A stretch of 36,700 nt of DNA from assembly GCA_902765725.1 (NCBI GenBank), contig CACXAT010000020.1, positions 1 through 36,700 on the forward strand, given 5' to 3'. Positions 1-8,398 of this stretch are shown one piece after another. The notes beneath the pieces are model-generated. The model worked only from the letters and a program-made list of their open reading frames with translations. It was not told the origin of the DNA and did not search any database. How positions within the stretch are numbered: the first letter of the stretch is position 1; every line of letters begins with the position of its first letter. A program made the position numbers and the translations under genes. Source of the DNA: an uncultured Lachnospiraceae bacterium (GTDB lineage: Bacteria; Bacillota; Clostridia; Lachnospirales; Lachnospiraceae).

Positions 1-324
1 ATTAAGCTGATGAGCTGGTATCCGCTGGGACACGGCGATAAGTCTCTTCTGAAAGAGCCCGTGTTTACAGAGCTTGGCGAGAAATACGGAAAATCTCCTG
101 CACAGATCATTCTGCGCTGGCACACACAGATGGACTTTGTGGTGATCCCCGGAAGCAAGAATGTCGATCACATCAAGGACAATCTCGACATCCTGGATTT
201 CAGGCTGACAGAGGAAGAGATGGCTGAGATCGCAAAGCTGGATAAGGGAGAACGCTACTATCACCGGACGGATGAACAGCTGGCAGGGTTCGCTGCATGG
301 CGTCCCTCATTCGAGGCGAAATAA
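1..324 (+). CDS. Aldo/keto reductase, C-terminal part (5' end outside window)
   Basis: The reading frame is open from the first base and stops at TAA 322-324, so only the last 107 or so residues are present. They match the C-terminal third of the aldo/keto reductase family (NADPH-dependent carbonyl reduction, TIM barrel, cytoplasmic). The segment KYGKSPAQIILRWH is the typical late-barrel helix, and VVIPGSKN followed by HIKDNLDILDF is the conserved cofactor-binding region of AKRs. FRLTEEEMAEIAKLD is the usual last helix. The true start lies upstream of the window; the in-frame ATG at 10 is internal. Substrate cannot be told from this fragment. A strong terminator follows at 436-481. Confidence 0.85.
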   Translation: MKLMSWYPLGHGDKSLLKEPVFTELGEKYGKSPAQIILRWHTQMDFVVIPGSKNVDHIKDNLDILDFRLTEEEMAEIAKLDKGERYYHRTDEQLAGFAAWRPSFEAK

Positions 325-435
325 GTGGTGCGGTCCAGACGACCGGCGGAGAGGTTTGCCGTTCCGGAAGATGCAGTCCGGGACGGTGTCTCTAAAGAAT
401 TAAAAAATAAAATTCAATAAAATGGTGGAGAAACG

Positions 436-481
436 AGAGCCAATGTGATACCTTTATCTTTGTCACATCAGGCTCTTTTTT
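436..481 (+). terminator. Rho-independent terminator after the aldo/keto reductase
   Basis: AGAGCC (436-441) pairs with GGCTCT (471-476), and ATGTGA (443-448) pairs with TCACAT (463-468). The stem has a small asymmetric internal bulge (one base against two) and is followed directly by a T run to 481. It separates the aldo/keto reductase from the ychF unit. Confidence 0.85.
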
Positions 482-526
482 CGATAAGAGACAGAAGGAA
501 AACATGGAGTTGTCAGATCGGTCTGA

Positions 527-565
527 TACAGAGATTGGTACAGAATTGGTACAGTAAGCATACAG
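527..565 (+). repeat. Four helically phased TACAG direct repeats upstream of ychF
   Basis: TACAG occurs at 527-531, 539-543, 550-554 and 561-565, at spacings of 12, 11 and 11 bp. The central pair extends to ATTGGTACAG (534-543 and 545-554). The array lies between the upstream terminator and the ychF ribosome site, so it could be an operator array or simply overlap a promoter; TTGGTA 536-541 and CATACA 559-564 are 17 bp apart. No known regulator is recognised. The rest of the 325-618 intergenic stretch shows only the terminator. Confidence 0.4.
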
Positions 566-618
566 ACTGATGCTGAAAACCCTTGTAAATAAAGGAAACT
601 TAAGGAGATATATAAAAA

Positions 619-1716
619 ATGAAATTAGGTATTCTGGGTCTGCCGAACGTCGGCAAGAGCACCCTTTTTAATTCTCTGACTAAGGCCGGAGCGGAGTCCG
701 CAAACTACCCGTTCTGCACGATCGATCCCAATGTAGGCGTTGTCCCGGTTCCGGATGAGCGTCTGAAACTGCTGGGAGACATGTACAGTTCCAAGAAGGT
801 TACGCCGGCTGTGATCGAATTCGTCGACATCGCAGGTCTGGTTAAGGGCGCATCCAAAGGCGAGGGCCTGGGCAATCAGTTCCTTGGAAATGTGCGTGAG
901 TGCGACGCCCTGGTGCATGTGGTTCGCTGCTTTGAGGATTCCAACGTCGTCCATGTGGATGGCAGCGTGGATCCGGTGCGCGATGTGGAGACCATCAACC
1001 TGGAACTGATCTTTGCCGACCTGGAAGTGCTCGAGCGCAGAATGTCCAGAGTCGGAAGGGCTGCGAAGAATGACAAGGACGCAGCGGCCGAGCTTGCCAT
1101 GCTCCAGAGACTGAAAGCATATCTGGAAGAAGGGAAACTTGCCATCTCCTTCGAGCTGAAGAATGACGCTGAGACCGCACTGTTTGCGGAACTGAATCTT
1201 CTCACCGCCAAGCCGGTGATCTTTGCCGCAAACGTGGCAGAGGATGACGCGGCGGATGACGGCGCGAACAATCCGCATGTGCAGGCAGTCCGGAAACTGG
1301 CAGCCGAGTCAGGATCAGAAGTCTTTGTAGTCTGCGCGCAGATCGAAGAAGAGATCTCGGAGCTGGATGATGACGAGAAGCAGATGTTCCTGGAAGACCT
1401 GGGACTGACAGAGTCCGGCCTTGACAAACTGATCCGCGCAAGCTACAGCCTGCTCGGACTGATGAGTTTCCTTACAGCCGGAGAGAAAGAGACCAGAGCC
1501 TGGACAATCAAGAAGGGAACCAAGGCACCGCAGGCAGCCGGCAAGATCCACACCGACTTCGAGCGTGGATTCATCCGTGCAGAGGTCGTCAATTACAAAG
1601 ACCTGCTGGAGTGCGGCTCCCTTGGCGCCGCCAGAGAAAAAGGAATCGTCCGCCTGGAAGGAAAAGAATACGTAGTCCAGGACGGCGACGTGATCTTGTT
1701 CAGGTTCAACGTATAA
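619..1716 (+). CDS. ychF: Redox-responsive ATPase YchF (Obg-like)
   Basis: This 365-residue protein is full length for YchF/OLA1, a cytoplasmic P-loop protein of the Obg group that prefers ATP and associates with ribosomes. The N-terminus MKLGILGLPNVGKSTLF carries the P-loop. DIAGLVKGASKGEGLGNQFL is the switch region peculiar to YchF, followed by the coiled-coil segment, and the C-terminal TGS-type domain ends with YVVQDGDVILFRFNV, the standard YchF terminus. GGAG at 604-607 supports the ATG at 619. It appears to be transcribed alone or with lgt, which starts 77 bp downstream. Confidence 0.97.
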   Translation: MKLGILGLPNVGKSTLFNSLTKAGAESANYPFCTIDPNVGVVPVPDERLKLLGDMYSSKKVTPAVIEFVDIAGLVKGASKGEGLGNQFLGNVRECDALVHVVRCFEDSNVVHVDGSVDPVRDVETINLELIFADLEVLERRMSRVGRAAKNDKDAAAELAMLQRLKAYLEEGKLAISFELKNDAETALFAELNLLTAKPVIFAANVAEDDAADDGANNPHVQAVRKLAAESGSEVFVVCAQIEEEISELDDDEKQMFLEDLGLTESGLDKLIRASYSLLGLMSFLTAGEKETRAWTIKKGTKAPQAAGKIHTDFERGFIRAEVVNYKDLLECGSLGAAREKGIVRLEGKEYVVQDGDVILFRFNV

Positions 1717-1744
1717 CAACAGTTCAGAGCGTCAGAGGTATATA

Positions 1745-1776
1745 GGCGAAGCGCAGCGTCCGCGGCCTGGCGCGAG
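1745..1776 (+). repeat. GC-rich REP-like intergenic element
   Basis: The ychF-lgt gap contains a 32-bp GC-rich block that shares GCGAAGCG (1746-1753) and the end block GGCGCGAG (1769-1776) with the 35-bp repeat at 19046-19080. The middle is different, so this would be a diverged relative. The similarity is short and the assignment is tentative. Confidence 0.35.
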
Positions 1777-1793
1777 TATTAAAGGAATTCACT

Positions 1794-2654
1794 ATGTCTA
1801 TTGATTTCCCGAATCTGGGAATCCACCTGCCATATGTCATCAGATCCTTCAGTGTATTCGGCTATGAGATCGCACTCTACGGAATCACGATGGCGCTGGG
1901 AATTCTGGCAGGTCTCTATGTCGCCATGTGGGTGGCGAAGAAGACGGGGCAGGATCCGGATGACTATGTCAATATCGCCCTCCTGGGCATCGTATTGGGA
2001 CTGCTCGGAGCAAGGACCTATTACGTCGTCTTCAGTTGGGACTATTACAAGGATCATCTGAATGAGATCCTGGACTTTCGCGGAGGCGGACTTGCCCTGT
2101 ACGGATCTCTGATCGGAGCGGTGCTCGCGGTCATGATCTACTGCCGCGTGAAAAAACTCAGCATCCTGCAGGTCCTGGATACGGCATGCCTTGGAATGGT
2201 GACCGGCCAGATCGTGGGAAGATGGGGAAACTTTTTTAACAGAGAAGCCTTCGGAGGCTATACAGACAATCTGCTGGCGATGCGTCTGCCGCTTGAAGCG
2301 GTTCGCGCAACTGAAGTGACGCAGCAGATGAGGGAGCATGCGCAGGTAATTGACGGCATCACATATATACAGGTTCATCCGACGTTTCTGTATGAATCGC
2401 TCTGGAATCTGGGTGTCCTGATCGTGCTTGTGTGCGTCACTCTGAAGATGAAGCAAAGATATGACGGACAGGTCTTTCTTGGATATCTCCTGCTGTACGG
2501 CATCGGGAGATTCTGGATCGAAGGACTTCGGACAGACCAGCTGCGGTTCTGGGGAACGCAGATCGCGGTCTCCCAGGTACTTGCGGCAGTCCTTGCAGTG
2601 GGCAGTGCAGTGCTGCTTCTTCTGATCCGCGGCAGGCATAAAATGAAACAGTAA
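1794..2654 (+). CDS. lgt: Prolipoprotein diacylglyceryl transferase
   Basis: Lgt transfers a diacylglyceryl group from phosphatidylglycerol to the lipobox cysteine of prolipoproteins, the first step of lipoprotein maturation in the cytoplasmic membrane. At 286 residues it has the usual length. Seven hydrophobic segments alternate with conserved loops. The Lgt signature is GRWGNFFNREAFGG at residues 142-155, and RGGGLALYGSLIG (about 96-108) and the late GIGRFWIEGLRTDQL segment are typical. AAAGGA precedes the ATG at 1794. The next gene, an mreB relative, begins 42 bp later without a visible terminator, so the two may be cotranscribed. Confidence 0.97.
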   Translation: MSIDFPNLGIHLPYVIRSFSVFGYEIALYGITMALGILAGLYVAMWVAKKTGQDPDDYVNIALLGIVLGLLGARTYYVVFSWDYYKDHLNEILDFRGGGLALYGSLIGAVLAVMIYCRVKKLSILQVLDTACLGMVTGQIVGRWGNFFNREAFGGYTDNLLAMRLPLEAVRATEVTQQMREHAQVIDGITYIQVHPTFLYESLWNLGVLIVLVCVTLKMKQRYDGQVFLGYLLLYGIGRFWIEGLRTDQLRFWGTQIAVSQVLAAVLAVGSAVLLLLIRGRHKMKQ

Positions 2655-2696
2655 TAATACTCATTCTGATAACAGACCAGCATTGAGAGGATTGAT

Positions 2697-3677
2697 ATGG
2701 CAGTTACAGACGTTGGAATCGATCTCGGAACATCGAGTGTTCTTGTATATGTGAGAGGCAGAGGCGTTGTCCTCAAGGAGCCGTCGATCGCGGCTTACGA
2801 CAGGGATGATGAAAAGATCCGGGCCATCGGCGAGGAGGCCAGGATCCAGCTGTCCCGCTCAGAGGGGAATCTGACGGAGATCCATCCTCTGGAAAATGGG
2901 ATCATCGCCGATTACGTGGTCACGGAGCAGATGCTCAGGACATTTATCCAGAAGGCGGTAGGACGCCTGTCCTTCCGCAAGCCGCGCGTATGCATCTGTA
3001 TTCCCGTAGGACTTACAGAGGTGGAGCGGCATGCCGTCGAGGACGCTGCCTACCAGGCAGGTGCCAGAGACGTGCACATGGTTGAAGAACCCATCGCTGC
3101 CGCCATCGGGGCCGGAATCGACTTCTCCAAGCCCAGCGGCAATATGATCGTTGATATCGGCGGAGGCAGCACCAGTGTCGCGATTTTGTCCATGGACGGC
3201 ATCGTGGTCAGCACCCGTGTCAAGATCGGCGGAAATGACTATGACGAGGCTCTCATCAAATACATCCGCAATCAGTTTGGCGTGGTGATTGAGAAGGCTG
3301 CCGCTGAAGAGATCAAGATGCAGGTCGGGACCGTGTATGAGCGGCCCGAGGAGAAATTCCTGGAGTTCATAGGAAGAGACATTGAGACCGGTCTTCCCAA
3401 GAAGGTCCGTATCAGCTCCGAGAACTGCAGGCTTGCCTGCCGGGAACTGACCGGACGCGTAGTCGAGGCAGTGCACAGTGTACTGGAGAAGACCCCGCCG
3501 GAGCTGGCCTCTGACGTTGTCTCCAGAGGAATCGTTCTGGTGGGCGGCGGATGCCTGATCGACGGGATGGAAGAATTGCTGGAGGCACGTACAGGAGTCA
3601 ATACGGTTACGTGCGATGACCCGCTGTGCGCGGTGGCAATCGGAACCGGGCGTTTTGCGGAGCTTATGCTGGATTAA
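2697..3677 (+). CDS. mreB: MreB/Mbl-family actin-like rod-shape protein
   Basis: A 326-residue member of the MreB/Mbl family, membrane-associated bacterial actins that guide lateral wall synthesis. The phosphate-1 loop is DVGIDLGTSSVLVYVRGRG. Conserved blocks follow: PLENGIIADYVVTEQML, the EEPIAAAIGAG helix, the phosphate-2 loop DIGGGSTSVAILS, AEEIKMQVG, TPPELASDVVSRGIVLVGGG and the C-terminal DPLCAVAIGTG. The sequence departs from textbook MreB at several places, for example VCICIPVGLTEVERHAVEDAA, so it may be Mbl or a second paralogue. No mreC or mreD is adjacent. GAGAGG upstream supports the ATG at 2697. Family certain, exact subtype not. Confidence 0.9.
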   Translation: MAVTDVGIDLGTSSVLVYVRGRGVVLKEPSIAAYDRDDEKIRAIGEEARIQLSRSEGNLTEIHPLENGIIADYVVTEQMLRTFIQKAVGRLSFRKPRVCICIPVGLTEVERHAVEDAAYQAGARDVHMVEEPIAAAIGAGIDFSKPSGNMIVDIGGGSTSVAILSMDGIVVSTRVKIGGNDYDEALIKYIRNQFGVVIEKAAAEEIKMQVGTVYERPEEKFLEFIGRDIETGLPKKVRISSENCRLACRELTGRVVEAVHSVLEKTPPELASDVVSRGIVLVGGGCLIDGMEELLEARTGVNTVTCDDPLCAVAIGTGRFAELMLD

Positions 3678-3679
3678 AA

Positions 3680-6142
3680 ATGGATTCTGTCAAAGGTTAT
3701 GTAGAACACATCACATACCGCAATGAGGAAAATGGATACACCGTCCTCAGTCTTTCTGACCCGGAGCGGGAGAAGGCAGGGGAGGACAGTGTATTTACCG
3801 CAGTCGGATCTCTCCCGGAGGTGGGAGAGGGCGAGCTGCTGAGTCTGAGCGGATTCTGGACAACTCATTCCACCTACGGAGAACAATTTAAGATTGATTC
3901 CTTCGAGATCCTTCCGCCGGAGAACGCGGCCGCGATGGAGCGCTATCTGGCTTCCGGGCAGATCAAGGGGATCAAAAAAGCGCTGGCACACAGGATCGTA
4001 AAAGCCTTCGGGGACGATACATTTACGATCCTGGATCAGGAGCCGGAGCGGCTGGCAGAAATCAAGGGGATCTCTCTGAAAAAGGCCAGGGAGATCGCAC
4101 AGCAGGTGTTTGAGAAGCGCGACATGAGGGACGGGCTTCTGTTTCTGGCAGGCTTCAATATTCCGAACACACTGTCTCTGAAGATCTGGCAGCAGTATGG
4201 GCCGGACATCTACAGGATCGTGAAGGACAATCCCTACAAGCTTGCGGATGACGTTGCGGGTGTCGGTTTCAGGACCGCGGACGAGATCGCGAGAAAAGCA
4301 GGGTTTGCGGCCGATTCCATGTTCAGGATCTCCAGTGCCATTCTCTATGTCCTTGAGCTGGCTTCCGCGGAGGGGAGCATGTATCTGCCGCGGGACATCC
4401 TTGTCAGGAGGACCGCTAATCTGCTGGGACTTGGCGGCATGCAGGCATCCTATGTCCAGGAGGATCCGGAGGTATACTATCCCTTCGAGGACCAGGAAAC
4501 GGCAGCACCCTTCCTGCTTCCGGAGGCGCTTCGGGGCGCGGATAATCCCATCATCTCGGCGCTGCTGGACCTGTCTGTGGACAAGAAGATCATCCTGAAG
4601 AAGGAAGAGGATACAGAGAGAGTCTACGCTGCCCAGGCATACTATACGGAGCTGCGTGTCGCAAGGATGCTTGCGGAGCTGAATCTGACCACAGAGGCGG
4701 ACCAGGATGAGGTGCGCTCCTATGCGGTGGCGGCTGCAGCAAGTTCCGGGAATGAGCTTGATGAAAAACAGATGGAAGCTGTCCTGGAGGCGATGCGGCA
4801 CACGCTGATGATCCTGACCGGCGGTCCCGGAACGGGGAAGACTACCACGATCAATACCATGATCTCCGTGTTTGAGAGGGAGGGCCTGAGCATCGAGCTG
4901 GCGGCGCCTACGGGGCGCGCGGCCAAGCGGATGAAGGAAGCCACCGGCAGGGAGGCAAGGACGATCCACCGTCTTCTGGAAGTGAGCGGGGATCCCGAGA
5001 GCGGCACTCATTTCAATAAAGATGCCAGCGAACCCCTGGAGAGCGACGTCATCATCATCGATGAGATGTCCATGGTCGATATCTATCTGTTCCAGTCTCT
5101 GCTTCGCGCGGTCATACCGGGAACCCGCCTGATCATGGTCGGGGACGCGAATCAGCTTCCCAGCGTCGGCCCCGGAAGCGTGCTCAAGGATATGATCGAA
5201 TCGGGGAAGATCCTGACCGTGACCCTGGAGAAGATCTTCCGGCAGGCGCAGATGAGTGATATCGTAGTCAATGCTCACAAGATCAACGCGGGACAGCATC
5301 CCGTGGTGGACAATAAGAGTCCGGACTTTTTCTTTATAAAGCAGAGTGATCCCGGAACGATCATCGGGACGGCGGTCAAGCTGGTCGGGGAGAATCTGCC
5401 CCGCTATCTGAAGACGGACAGCAGTGAGATCCAGGTCATGGCACCCATGAAGAAAGGTGTCCTGGGCATCACGAACCTGAACCGGGTCATGCAGACCTAC
5501 CTCAATCCGGCCAGCCCGCAGAAGGAAGAGCACAGCAGAGGGGAGACGCTGTTTCGGGAGGGCGACCGGGTCATGCAGGTGCGCAACAATTACCAGATCG
5601 CCTGGACTATCCGCGGCCGTCACAATGCAGTGCTCGATAACGGCGAGGGAGTGTTTAACGGCGATATGGGGATCGTCCGGCAGATCAGCCGCTATGCGGA
5701 GACTGTCACTGTAGAGTTCGACGAACATCGATATGTCGAATATGACTTTGATGACCTGGATCAGCTGGAGCTGGCCTATGCAGTGACGATCCACAAGGCC
5801 CAGGGAAGCGAATACCCTGCGGTCGTCATACCGCTGCTGCGCGGTCCGCGGATGCTGATGAACCGCAATCTGCTCTACACCGCGATCACAAGGGCAAGAT
5901 CACTGGTTGTACTGATCGGAGAACCCTCCGTGATGAATGAGATGATCGACAATGTGCAGGAAGCAAAGCGCTATACGACCCTGGCGCTGCGGCTGAAGGA
6001 AGTCTATGCGGACAATGAGAAAGAAGGGACGGATACAGAGCACATAAGAGGCGCCGGCCCGGGGACAGAGACTGCAGACAGTGCCGTGTTTGATGACTTT
6101 GATCCGGATGACCCCTTCGCGGGCTGGGACGATATGGTGTAA
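3680..6142 (+). CDS. recD2: ATP-dependent 5'-3' DNA helicase RecD2
   Basis: An 820-residue SF1B helicase of the RecD2 type, which acts without RecBC in DNA repair and replication-fork processing. The start MDSVKGYVEHITYRNEENGY is diagnostic; an upstream in-frame ATG at 3626 lies inside the mreB gene and is not used. N-terminal domain with helix-hairpin-helix-like repeats (about 85-210), then Walker A GGPGTGKTT (381-389), Walker B DEMSMVD (461-467), motif III GDANQLPSVGPGS (488-500), the SH3-like insertion near FNGDMG, motif V TIHKAQGSEYP (703-713) and motif VI YTAITRAR (733-740). The tail is very acidic (DDFDPDDPFAGWDD). It starts 2 bp after the mreB stop, suggesting translational coupling. 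Confidence 0.96.
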   Translation: MDSVKGYVEHITYRNEENGYTVLSLSDPEREKAGEDSVFTAVGSLPEVGEGELLSLSGFWTTHSTYGEQFKIDSFEILPPENAAAMERYLASGQIKGIKKALAHRIVKAFGDDTFTILDQEPERLAEIKGISLKKAREIAQQVFEKRDMRDGLLFLAGFNIPNTLSLKIWQQYGPDIYRIVKDNPYKLADDVAGVGFRTADEIARKAGFAADSMFRISSAILYVLELASAEGSMYLPRDILVRRTANLLGLGGMQASYVQEDPEVYYPFEDQETAAPFLLPEALRGADNPIISALLDLSVDKKIILKKEEDTERVYAAQAYYTELRVARMLAELNLTTEADQDEVRSYAVAAAASSGNELDEKQMEAVLEAMRHTLMILTGGPGTGKTTTINTMISVFEREGLSIELAAPTGRAAKRMKEATGREARTIHRLLEVSGDPESGTHFNKDASEPLESDVIIIDEMSMVDIYLFQSLLRAVIPGTRLIMVGDANQLPSVGPGSVLKDMIESGKILTVTLEKIFRQAQMSDIVVNAHKINAGQHPVVDNKSPDFFFIKQSDPGTIIGTAVKLVGENLPRYLKTDSSEIQVMAPMKKGVLGITNLNRVMQTYLNPASPQKEEHSRGETLFREGDRVMQVRNNYQIAWTIRGRHNAVLDNGEGVFNGDMGIVRQISRYAETVTVEFDEHRYVEYDFDDLDQLELAYAVTIHKAQGSEYPAVVIPLLRGPRMLMNRNLLYTAITRARSLVVLIGEPSVMNEMIDNVQEAKRYTTLALRLKEVYADNEKEGTDTEHIRGAGPGTETADSAVFDDFDPDDPFAGWDDMV

Positions 6143-6166
6143 GGCGCAGGTACAGACCTGAGAGAA

Positions 6167-6982
6167 TTGGAGAGAGTACGCGCGGTATATTCTATGCAGC
6201 GCAGGATGGAACAGTTCAGAAACAGTCAGTCAGAAGATGCGGCAGACGGGCTGCGCGCACAGCTGCGGACGGTCGCATCGACTCTTGTCGATGCATTATT
6301 TCCTCCCAGATGTCCCGTATGCGGAGGGATTCTTCCGCTTGAGGACGTGATGATCTGCAGGAAATGCGCCAAGGCTCTTCCCTATGTGAAGAGCCCGTAC
6401 TGCCAGAAATGCGGCAAGCCCATCGACAGCTATGAGAAGGAATACTGTGCTGACTGCGGGACGCGGCCCCACAGGTATGAGGAGGGCCGGGCGGCGCTTC
6501 TCTATGAGAGGGGAGCGCGCAGGGCCATAGACCGGCTGAAATTTTATAACAGAAGGGAATCGATCCCATTTTTCGGAATCTGTCTTGCGAGGACAGCCAG
6601 GGATGTGCTTCCCCGGTGGAGGCCGGACTGTCTGGTGCCGGTCCCCATGCACCCGAAGAAAAGAGCAGAGAGGGGATTCGACCAGGCAGCACTGCTGGCC
6701 GAGGAGCTGGGCAGAAGATGCGGCGTGGAAGTCAGGAAGGACCTGCTGGTCCGGACACGGTATACCGGCGCGTCCAAGAAGCTTGGAAGGTCCAGCCGCA
6801 GAAAGAACCTGCGCGGAGTCTTCGCCGTGCCTCAGGGGGCAGAGATTCCGGACAGAGCGGTTCTGGTCGACGATATATATACTTCTGGAACAACCATAGA
6901 TGAGGCTGCCTATGCACTGCAGAAGGCAGGTGTGAGACACATCTTTTTTCTGACTGTCTGCATCGGCAGAGGGCAGTCCTGA
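6167..6982 (+). CDS. ComF family phosphoribosyltransferase-like protein
   Basis: ComF-type proteins have an N-terminal zinc-binding region and a phosphoribosyltransferase fold; in competent bacteria they aid DNA uptake, elsewhere the role is unclear. Cysteine pairs are at residues 49/52, 64/67, 79/82 and 94/97 (CPVC, CRKC, CQKC, CADC). The PRPP loop VLVDDIYTSGTT is at 232-243, and LVPVPMHPKKRAERGFDQA is the usual ComF block. Length is about 30 residues more than typical. The start is unresolved: TTG at 6167 has no good ribosome site, and ATG at 6194 or 6206 are alternatives that keep every conserved motif. It lies 24 bp after recD2, probably in the same operon. Confidence 0.9.
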   Translation: MERVRAVYSMQRRMEQFRNSQSEDAADGLRAQLRTVASTLVDALFPPRCPVCGGILPLEDVMICRKCAKALPYVKSPYCQKCGKPIDSYEKEYCADCGTRPHRYEEGRAALLYERGARRAIDRLKFYNRRESIPFFGICLARTARDVLPRWRPDCLVPVPMHPKKRAERGFDQAALLAEELGRRCGVEVRKDLLVRTRYTGASKKLGRSSRRKNLRGVFAVPQGAEIPDRAVLVDDIYTSGTTIDEAAYALQKAGVRHIFFLTVCIGRGQS

Positions 6983-7007
6983 ACAACAAAAGGCGGGAGG
7001 TATCGCA

Positions 7008-7823
7008 ATGAACAAAGAGAACAAAAAGAAGGCGCAGGAGCGCAGAGCACAGGAGAGGGCAAGGGCCGAGCAGGCTGCAAAATGGAAGACTGTCCTTCCG
7101 GTACTTGTGGGCCTGGTGGCAGTGGCGCTCATAGGAATCTGGGCTCTGACCCAGGGAAGAATGAAGAAGGCTGAGGTCCAGGAGACGGAGATTGCCGCAT
7201 CTTCTGCAGCTGTGTCTGAGAGCAGCGCCGCAGATGCCGCCGTGCAGACGGAAGGATCTGAGGGGAACGGGTCTTACGCGAAGTTTGACGCTTCGTCGCT
7301 GAAGGGCTGCTACGACATCTCCGCGGATCAGCTGACCTACGTACAGATCAAGGTCAGGGACTACGGCACCATCACGGCTGCCCTGGATGAGACAGTGGCT
7401 CCCGTGAGCGTGAAGAACTTCATCTCCCTTGCAAAAGACGGATTCTATGACGGTCTGACCTTCCACCGCATCATCGAAGGCTTCATGATCCAGGGAGGCG
7501 ATCCTCTGGGCAACGGAATGGGCGGCAGCGAGGAGACGATCAAGGGCGAGTTTTCTGAGAACGGAGTGGAGAATCCCATCACCCATGTAAGGGGCGCTGT
7601 TTCCATGGCCCGCTCACAGATGCCCGACAGTGCCAGCTCCCAGTTCTTTATCGTTCAGGCTGACAGTACTTTCCTGGACGGGCAGTATGCGGGATTCGGA
7701 TACGTGACCGAGGGTATGGAGGTTGTGGACAAGATCTGTCAGGATGCAAAGCCGACAGACACCAATGGATCGATCGCAAAAGACAGCCAGCCGGTTATCG
7801 AGTCGGTGACGGTCCTCTCATAA
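7008..7823 (+). CDS. Membrane-anchored cyclophilin-type peptidyl-prolyl isomerase
   Basis: A 271-residue peptidyl-prolyl cis-trans isomerase. Residues 1-26 are highly charged (Lys/Arg/Glu/Gln) and would stay in the cytoplasm; a single membrane helix follows at about 28-48, then a Ser/Ala/Glu-rich linker (55-90). The cyclophilin domain occupies about 105-270. It holds FHRIIEGFMIQGGDPLGNG with catalytic Arg154 in FHR and Gln162, and MARSQMPDSASSQFFI at 200-215. This topology places the enzyme outside the membrane, so it probably helps fold secreted proteins. It has no lipobox, so it is a helix-anchored rather than lipid-anchored foldase. GGGAGG precedes the ATG at 7008. Confidence 0.93.
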   Translation: MNKENKKKAQERRAQERARAEQAAKWKTVLPVLVGLVAVALIGIWALTQGRMKKAEVQETEIAASSAAVSESSAADAAVQTEGSEGNGSYAKFDASSLKGCYDISADQLTYVQIKVRDYGTITAALDETVAPVSVKNFISLAKDGFYDGLTFHRIIEGFMIQGGDPLGNGMGGSEETIKGEFSENGVENPITHVRGAVSMARSQMPDSASSQFFIVQADSTFLDGQYAGFGYVTEGMEVVDKICQDAKPTDTNGSIAKDSQPVIESVTVLS

Positions 7824-7837
7824 GGAAAGTTATACAC

Positions 7838-8398
7838 ATGAAGACAGAACATCTTGGCTGGGAACTGGTCAGTGAACAGAAACTGGTAGACAATGAATGG
7901 ATCGACTTCAGACAGAGTGACTGGAGATTCCCGGACGGAATGGAGCTGGGCCCGTTCTATACGTATCACCGCAAAGACTTCGCCGTGATCGCCGCTCTGG
8001 ATGAAGAGGGCAGGTTTGTGTGCGTGCGCCAGTTCCGCCAGGGGATCCGGCAGATTACGACAGAATTTCCCGCAGGCGGGATCGAGAAGGGTGAGGACCC
8101 TCTGGATTCCGCGAAGCGGGAACTGAGAGAGGAGACAGGCTATGTCTCCAATGACTGGACATATCTTGCATCGATTCCGGCCAATGCAACGATGGCAGAT
8201 AACTACGCGCACCTGTATCTGGCGCGCGGCTGCCGCCGGGAGGCCGAGCGCCATCTTGACGTCACAGAGTTTGTTGATGTTGAAGTGCTGGACGCGGAGG
8301 AGGTGCATGCGCTGATCCGCAGGGGCGCTTTTGCCCAGGCAGTGCATGCGGCCACATACTACATGGCTAAAGAGGCGCTGTCAGATACCGGTCTGTGA
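7838..8398 (+). CDS. NUDIX hydrolase, ADP-ribose pyrophosphatase-like
   Basis: A 186-residue NUDIX hydrolase. The full NUDIX box GX5EX7REUXEEXGU is present: Gly80, Glu86, Arg94-Glu95, Glu98-Glu99 and Gly101 within GGIEKGEDPLDSAKRELREE. The preceding RQFRQGIRQITTEFPAGG resembles ADP-ribose pyrophosphatases (NudF group), which clear ADP-ribose in the cytoplasm; substrate is an inference. AAGGAAAG lies before the ATG at 7838, 14 bp after the cyclophilin stop. Its last 18 bases overlap, tail to tail, the end of the DUF4317 gene on the other strand, with no terminator between them. Confidence 0.92.
   Translation: MKTEHLGWELVSEQKLVDNEWIDFRQSDWRFPDGMELGPFYTYHRKDFAVIAALDEEGRFVCVRQFRQGIRQITTEFPAGGIEKGEDPLDSAKRELREETGYVSNDWTYLASIPANATMADNYAHLYLARGCRREAERHLDVTEFVDVEVLDAEEVHALIRRGAFAQAVHAATYYMAKEALSDTGL

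Noticed and set aside
3626..3679. Upstream start for recD2 at 3626
   Set aside because: It overlaps mreB by 52 bases and adds residues not seen in RecD2; MDSVKGYVEH at 3680 is the conserved start.
3674..5794. Open frame of about 700 codons on the minus strand
   Set aside because: It lies fully antisense to recD2, whose helicase motifs are complete. The antisense product shows no recognisable domain and has no ribosome site; long antisense frames are common in GC-rich codon-biased genes.
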